64,000 bases of DNA, from positions 281,169 through 345,168 of the forward strand of contig NZ_HE610978.1 of assembly GCF_000285495.1 (NCBI RefSeq), written 5' to 3'. The position numbers were made by a program, and so were the translations under genes. Source of the stretch: Oceanobacillus massiliensis str. N'diop. GTDB taxonomy: Bacteria > Bacillota > Bacilli > Bacillales > Amphibacillaceae. The notes under the pieces are model-generated. The model ran no database searches. It was not told where the DNA came from and saw only the letters and a program-made list of their open reading frames with translations. This document shows positions 59,796-64,000 of the stretch, piece after piece (positions within the stretch are counted from its first letter, which is position 1; the number at the start of each line of letters is the position of its first letter).

Positions 59796-60803
59796 TTATT
59801 CATGATGGTCCTTTTCTTCATTTTCTTTACGCAATCCGGAAAAATTAGGAAATGTAGGGGGACTCGGATAATAATTAGTTTCTTGCGGGTTTTGAATTTG
59901 TGGCGGGTACATGTTGCCAAAACTACCCTGGTTCGGATAGGAACCAGCCATTGCATTCTTGCCCTGATCCGCTGGATATGGCACCAATGGACTGCTTCCC
60001 TGACATCCACAGTCGGACGTGGCAGGAGCAACTTGCGGCATCATCGGGTATGCTGGTTCCATTTGTCCTTCCATAGGGTATGCAGGATGGTGGAACGGCA
60101 TTGCAGGCCAACATGGATGACAATAATGCCAGTAAACAGGGACCATATGCGGGGGCGGGCTCTGTATTGGCTGTTCTGCTGCCGGCTGCTGATATGTCGG
60201 TTGTTGAACCGGTTGCATCTGCTGATATGTCGGCATCTTCCCAGTTTGTTGTTGAGCAGCCTTCTGCACAGGCTTCTGTCCTGGATCCTTCTTTTTTGTT
60301 TCTGGTTTTTTGTTTTCTGGTTGTTTGTTTTCTGGTTTTTTAGCTTCTATTTTATCCGGCAACGGTGCAGGCAATATCTGCGGCATCTGTGGCATCTGTG
60401 GCATCTGCGGAAAGTTAATTGTTGTGTGGTTGCTGATATCCTGCTCCATCATGGGCATTTGCGGTAATGCAGGAACAGGCATTTGCGGCTGTACGGGTTT
60501 TTGAGCCTTTGTATCATCTTCTTTAATTGCTGGCATTGGCTTTGGAGAAGTATTCATGTACGGCTGCTTGACTGTTTCCTTTTGATTCTCCTTTTGAGTT
60601 TCCTTTTGCTGTGTTTCCTTTATAGCAACAGTTTCTTTTTTAACGGCTTTTGCCGAACCTGGCACTTTAATTTTCATGCCGGGCATAATCATATCCGGAC
60701 TCGACAGCTGTGAATTTAATCCTTTCAGCTCTTCAAAATCCACTCCGTACTTTTTGGAGATTTCCCACAATGTATCTCCCTTTTGAACAATGTGTATTTT
60801 CAA
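59796..60803 (-). CDS. safA: SafA, LysM spore coat morphogenetic protein
   Basis: 335 residues. The N-terminal LysM domain (2-48; KIHIVQKGDTLWEISKKYGVDFEELKG) anchors to cortex peptidoglycan. The rest is low-complexity: Lys/Gln/Glu-rich, a short PQM repeat run near 150, then a Pro/Met/Gln/Tyr/Cys-rich tail with HYCHPCWPAMP and SDCGCQGSS. In B. subtilis SafA directs inner coat assembly with SpoVID. No signal peptide, as expected for a mother-cell coat protein. The low-complexity part will align poorly with relatives. Confidence 0.88.
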   Translation of the reverse strand: MKIHIVQKGDTLWEISKKYGVDFEELKGLNSQLSSPDMIMPGMKIKVPGSAKAVKKETVAIKETQQKETQKENQKETVKQPYMNTSPKPMPAIKEDDTKAQKPVQPQMPVPALPQMPMMEQDISNHTTINFPQMPQMPQMPQILPAPLPDKIEAKKPENKQPENKKPETKKKDPGQKPVQKAAQQQTGKMPTYQQMQPVQQPTYQQPAAEQPIQSPPPHMVPVYWHYCHPCWPAMPFHHPAYPMEGQMEPAYPMMPQVAPATSDCGCQGSSPLVPYPADQGKNAMAGSYPNQGSFGNMYPPQIQNPQETNYYPSPPTFPNFSGLRKENEEKDHHE

Positions 60804-60916
60804 AATGAACGAACTCCTTTCATTGCATTAATCTGGGCTAATTTCTCTATATCAGCATATGCACTAAAAGATTAAAAGTTGCCCACGAAATTCCAAATGG
60901 ACGTCAAATGAAAAAA

Positions 60917-60949
60917 ACCGCCGATGCCATTTATTGGCCCGACGGTTCG
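60917..60949 (-). terminator. pheA terminator
   Basis: On minus, ACCGTCG-GGCC and GGC-AT-CGGCGGT pair around an AT loop, followed by T7; directly past the pheA stop. Confidence 0.8.
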
Positions 60950-60953
60950 TTGT

Positions 60954-61805
60954 TTAAATATTCATGTGGTAGACAGGATATGTACCAAGAATGGTCACTT
61001 TGCATCCCAATGCCTCCAATTCCGCTTGGACACCAGGGAAAAGGACATCATCATACTGCTGGTTAACATCGATCATAAAGAAGTAATTGCCTAAACCTGT
61101 TTTCGTTGGACGGGATTCAATTTTGGAGAGATTCATCTTCCTCCATGCGAATGCGGATAAAATCTGGTGCAATGCACCGGACTGGTCACTTGGTAAAGTA
61201 ATCAGCAATGTTGTTTTCTCCGTCTGAATCGGGTGGTTGATCTGGACAAGATCTTTATTTTTCGTCAAAGCCAAAAAGCGTGTATGGTTATTTGGATAAT
61301 CGTGAATGTTCTCCTGCAGTATCCGTAAACCATACTCACTCGCAGCCAGTTTATTGCCAATTGCAGCAATTGGTTCATTGCTTTCGCTGACAAATTCTGC
61401 AGCCTTACCGGTAGATGTCGTATATATCGTATTCGCATTTGGCAAATTCTGATGGATATACTGGTGACATTGTGCTATAGCATGGCTATGTGAATGCACC
61501 TCCATAATGTCGGAAAGCTCACCAATGAAGTCTTCCCGCACCAGCAGATGCTGCTGAATCGGAACGACAATCTCTGCTGCAATCGGAAGCCTGACCTGAT
61601 GCACCAAATAATCTACGGTTAATTGCACCGTTCCTTCGATAGCATTTTCCAATGGAACGACTCCTATATCGATTATTCCTTTATCGACCGCATCAATACA
61701 TTCCGGGATTGTCTTAAAACTTTGCTTCTCTTCTCGGTTAAAGGCAGTATCTACTGCCAATTTGGTGAAGGTCCCCTTCGGACCCAAATAGCCAATCGTC
61801 GTCAA
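60954..61805 (-). CDS. pheA: Prephenate dehydratase PheA
   Basis: Converts prephenate to phenylpyruvate; 283 residues. IGYLGPKGTFTKLAV start, PLENAIEGTVQLTVDYL, catalytic TRF in HTRFLAL, then an ACT domain from about 195 with the phenylalanine-binding ESRPTKTGLGNYFF. TTG start after GGGGGG. obg lies 29 bp upstream; the small ACT gene pheB found between them in B. subtilis is missing. Confidence 0.95.
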   Translation of the reverse strand: MTTIGYLGPKGTFTKLAVDTAFNREEKQSFKTIPECIDAVDKGIIDIGVVPLENAIEGTVQLTVDYLVHQVRLPIAAEIVVPIQQHLLVREDFIGELSDIMEVHSHSHAIAQCHQYIHQNLPNANTIYTTSTGKAAEFVSESNEPIAAIGNKLAASEYGLRILQENIHDYPNNHTRFLALTKNKDLVQINHPIQTEKTTLLITLPSDQSGALHQILSAFAWRKMNLSKIESRPTKTGLGNYFFMIDVNQQYDDVLFPGVQAELEALGCKVTILGTYPVYHMNI

Positions 61806-61834
61806 AAATATCCCCCCACAATATCCTGCTGTTT

Positions 61835-63115
61835 CTATTCTACAAATTCAAATTCATAATCCAGCAGACGGATAATGTCGCCGTCCTTTGCACCACGTTC
61901 CCTTAGGGCAGTATCTACACCCATTCCGCGCAATTGTCTGGAGAAGCGTTGTGCTGATTCATCGTGCTGGAAATCAGTCATTTTAAATAATTTCTCTATT
62001 TTAGTTCCATAAAGGACATATGAACCATCCGGATCACGGGTTATTTGGAAAGGTGCTTCCTCTTTCTGATAGCGGTATACAACTGTTTCATCCGCATCAT
62101 CAAGTTCTGTCGTGACTTTCGGAATGGATTCAAGCGCATCTGCTATCGCAAACAGAATATCGCGTAATCCCTCTCTTGTCAGAGCAGAAATTTTATAAAC
62201 CGGATAATCATCACCAAGTTGCTCTTTGAATTTCGCCAGATTCTCTTCTGACTCAGGCATGTCCATCTTGTTGGCCGCAATAATCTGCGGACGGTTCATT
62301 AATCTTGGATCATATTCTGCCAGTTCCTGATTGATTTTGACAAAATCATCATATGGATCTCGCCCTTCCGTACTGGCCATGTCAATCACATGAACAATCA
62401 CTCGTGTACGTTCCACATGACGGAGAAACTGATGTCCAAGCCCAACGCCTTCTGATGCTCCCTCAATCAGACCAGGTAGATCGGCCATCACAAAACTGCG
62501 ATGATCACTTGTATCGACCACACCTAGATTAGGGGATAGTGTTGTAAAATGATAATCTGCAATTTTTGGTTTTGCAGCACTTACGACCGAAAGGAATGTT
62601 GATTTACCTACGCTTGGAAATCCAACCAGTCCAACATCGGCGATGACCTTCAGCTCCACCTTAATATTCCTTTCCTGACCTGGCTCACCATTTTCAGCAA
62701 TGGCCGGAGCAGGGTTATTGGCTGTTGCAAAGCGGGTGTTTCCTCTTCCGCCCCTTCCGCCTTTCGCTATAACTGCCTGCTGCTCATGAACCAGCAGATC
62801 TGCAATCACTTCGCCAGTATCCTCATCAATTACGGTCGTACCTGGTGGAACAGGAACTACTAATGCCGATGCATTTTTCCCATGTTGGGTTTTACTCATT
62901 CCGTTTTCTCCGCGCTTACCTTTAAAATGGCGATTATAACGGAAATCCATTAACGTGTTCAGACCTTCGTCAACTTTAAATATGACGTCTGCCCCATTTC
63001 CGCCGTCACCACCGGCCGGACCGCCAAGTGGTACATACTTCTCTCTGCGATAGGCAACAAGGCCATTACCGCCGTCACCTGCTTTTACAAATACACTGAC
63101 CTGATCTACAAACAT
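61835..63115 (-). CDS. obg: GTPase Obg
   Basis: 426-residue ribosome-associated GTPase for 50S assembly, also needed for sporulation and stress responses. Gly-rich OBG fold (1-157; [31 protein letters not shown]), G1 [12 protein letters not shown]3 [17 protein letters not shown]4 NKMD, G5 SALTREG, C-terminal OCT domain from about 345. Followed by spo0B 13 bp upstream in transcription, the classical spo0B-obg pair. Confidence 0.97.
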   Translation of the reverse strand: MFVDQVSVFVKAGDGGNGLVAYRREKYVPLGGPAGGDGGNGADVIFKVDEGLNTLMDFRYNRHFKGKRGENGMSKTQHGKNASALVVPVPPGTTVIDEDTGEVIADLLVHEQQAVIAKGGRGGRGNTRFATANNPAPAIAENGEPGQERNIKVELKVIADVGLVGFPSVGKSTFLSVVSAAKPKIADYHFTTLSPNLGVVDTSDHRSFVMADLPGLIEGASEGVGLGHQFLRHVERTRVIVHVIDMASTEGRDPYDDFVKINQELAEYDPRLMNRPQIIAANKMDMPESEENLAKFKEQLGDDYPVYKISALTREGLRDILFAIADALESIPKVTTELDDADETVVYRYQKEEAPFQITRDPDGSYVLYGTKIEKLFKMTDFQHDESAQRFSRQLRGMGVDTALRERGAKDGDIIRLLDYEFEFVE

Positions 63116-63128
63116 TCAATTCACCTCA

Positions 63129-63659
63129 TTATTGACATGGTACAGAAAAACCAAAAATTATTCCATCGGCAGTATTGTCTATGTCAATTTCTAAACTTTC
63201 ATTTCGATTTTTTATAGCTTCTATTTCTTGAACAGATTCATTGGATTCACTTTCGATTAAAAGGGTTGCCTTTATCGGAGAATCAGCTGAAATTTCCAGT
63301 TCCAGCTTCGTATCATACAAAATCTGACTGTCCAATACATCCTTACATATTCCTACAATATATTGACATCGCTCCAATAATATCGAATCCAAATGCTGCA
63401 GATCCCGATGTTCTGAACTGATTTTGTATGTAAGCCGAAAATTCTCGTAACTATGATTAAATCCGATTATCCAAAGCATAAAGGCAGGCATATTCAGACT
63501 CATTAGTTTTCGTTCTTCATTGTAATGACGGAGCGTTTCACTCAGCTTATCTTCTGCTTTATCTGCTTTTCCCATGCCTAAATAGCCTTGGACAATCTGC
63601 AGCCGGTTCATTAAATCATGCCGGTAATGCTGTAAAACTCGAATCGTATCATCACTCAT
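63129..63659 (-). CDS. spo0B: Spo0B sporulation initiation phosphotransferase
   Basis: 176 residues. The phosphorylated histidine lies in LQHYRHDLMNRLQIVQGYLGMG (about residue 13 of this start), in the first helix of the four-helix dimerisation bundle. The C-terminal part is a degenerate kinase-like domain without ATP motifs. It relays phosphate from Spo0F to Spo0A. ATG at 63659 is preferred to GTG at 63662, being 7 nt from GGTGG. Sda, encoded at 6.3 kb, acts on the kinases of the same relay. Confidence 0.9.
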   Translation of the reverse strand: MSDDTIRVLQHYRHDLMNRLQIVQGYLGMGKADKAEDKLSETLRHYNEERKLMSLNMPAFMLWIIGFNHSYENFRLTYKISSEHRDLQHLDSILLERCQYIVGICKDVLDSQILYDTKLELEISADSPIKATLLIESESNESVQEIEAIKNRNESLEIDIDNTADGIIFGFSVPCQ

Positions 63660-63700
63660 CACACTTCCACCCCATTATGAAGAAAGTATAGCAGAAATAA

Positions 63701-63850
63701 ACTAAAAGCGGAAGCGCCCGGGTTGCGACGTATGGGCTGGACCGATCCGCAGGAGATATAGGAAACAGGATGAGCTTCAGCGAATCCATGTTGACTTATC
63801 GCACGGAGGCGAGGGAAGTCCAATAGGCGCTGGGCGCTAGAGCTGGATAA
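63701..63850. repeat. 150-bp structured repeat, copy 1
   Basis: First of two directly abutting 150-bp units, differing at 4 positions (units 24, 36, 50, 71). Ends can pair (AGCGCCC / GGGCGCT), with an inner TGGGCT / AGTCCA pairing and GGAT / ATCC hairpin. A known style of Bacillaceae intergenic repeat; no coding potential beyond a chance ORF. Confidence 0.8.
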
Positions 63851-64000
63851 ACTAAAAGCGGAAGCGCCCGGGTAGCGACGTATGGACTGGACCGATCCGT
63901 AGGAGATATAGGAAACAGGAAGAGCTTCAGCGAATCCATGTTGACTTATCGCACGGAGGCGAGGGAAGTCCAATAGGCGCTGGGCGCTAGAGCTGGATAA
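63851..64000. repeat. 150-bp structured repeat, copy 2
   Basis: Second unit, reaching the window edge, so the array may continue. TGGACT / AGTCCA and TCCGT / ACGGA pair exactly here where copy 1 has a G-U pair and a mismatch. Confidence 0.8.

Noticed and set aside
60350..60420. Short repeats in safA considered as a tandem DNA repeat or CRISPR
   Set aside because: They encode an in-frame Pro-Gln-Met run typical of SafA; there is no spacer structure.
59802..60467. Long plus-strand ORF of 221 codons, antisense to safA
   Set aside because: Composition (Trp, Arg, Leu, Cys rich) mirrors the low-complexity safA coding strand; no homology or translation signal.
63659..63973. 104-codon minus-strand ORF
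   Set aside because: It runs across both 150-bp repeats, and its two halves are near-identical translations of the repeat; no ribosome binding site.

Overview
The window is a chromosomal segment from a low-GC, endospore-forming Bacillaceae. Gene content and order largely match the comE-to-spo0B stretch of Bacillus subtilis: yqeM-rsfS-yqeK-nadD-yqeI-aroE-yqeH-yqeG, greA-udk-trmR-mltG, ireB-alaS, recD2-yrrB-mnmA-iscS-cymR-rarA, aspS-hisS, dtd-relA-apt-recJ-secDF-comN-spoVB, yajC-tgt-queA-ruvB-ruvA-yebC, safA, pheA-obg-spo0B. A Mrp-type Na+/H+ antiporter operon, an ArsB/NhaD-type transporter and Bacillaceae intergenic repeats suggest a salt- or alkali-adapted Oceanobacillus/Virgibacillus-like genus. 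That placement is inference; no rRNA is present.

Layout. 1-5.7 kb: 3'-truncated comEA, then the yqe housekeeping operon (RsfS, NadD, AroE, YqeH, YqeG), all minus strand. 5.7-6.6 kb: a decayed repeat, a cluster of DnaA boxes and the tiny checkpoint gene sda (plus strand), which is easy to miss. 6.8-12.1 kb: mrpACDEFG without mrpB. 12.2-14.6 kb: a MurE-type ligase and an uninterrupted sigK. 14.6-26.4 kb (minus): mtnN, yrrS, two poorly known envelope proteins, greA, udk, trmR, mltG, DUF1292 gene, ruvX, ireB, T-box-controlled alaS and a PerM-family gene. Three of these genes (ruvX, alaS, PerM-family) carry single-base homopolymer frameshifts within 4.7 kb. 26-34.5 kb: recD2, TPR gene, mnmA-iscS tRNA thiolation pair, cymR, then rarA and an RsfA-family gene on plus. 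34.5-39 kb: 6S RNA, aspS, hisS, and a His T-box separated from hisS by two palindromic repeats. 39-50.9 kb: cell wall amidase, dtd, relA, apt, recJ, lapA-like gene, secDF, comN, spoVB. 51-64 kb: ion transporter, yrzE-like gene, yajC, tgt, queA, ruvBA, yebC, a CoxA-like spore lipoprotein gene, nadE, safA, pheA, obg, spo0B, and a tandem 150-bp structured repeat that runs to the window edge.

Functional themes. Sporulation control and morphogenesis recur: Sda (DnaA-linked brake on the phosphorelay), Spo0B (phosphorelay), SigK, an RsfA-family regulator, SpoVB, SafA and a CoxA-like lipoprotein. Translation and tRNA biology form a second theme: AlaRS, AspRS, HisRS, Dtd, MnmA/IscS, TrmR, QueA/Tgt, RsfS, YqeH, Obg, YqeI and RelA. 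DNA repair and recombination (RuvAB, RecJ, RecD2, RarA) and secretion (SecDF, YajC) follow the usual Bacillus synteny.

Most notable signals: the homopolymer frameshift cluster in an essential-gene region; absence of mrpB; the sda locus with DnaA boxes; two T-boxes, one displaced from its gene by repeats; a 6S RNA; a 17-bp hairpin that buries the ribosome binding site of the CoxA-like gene; and the tandem structured repeats at the right edge. No CRISPR, phage, rRNA or tRNA was seen.
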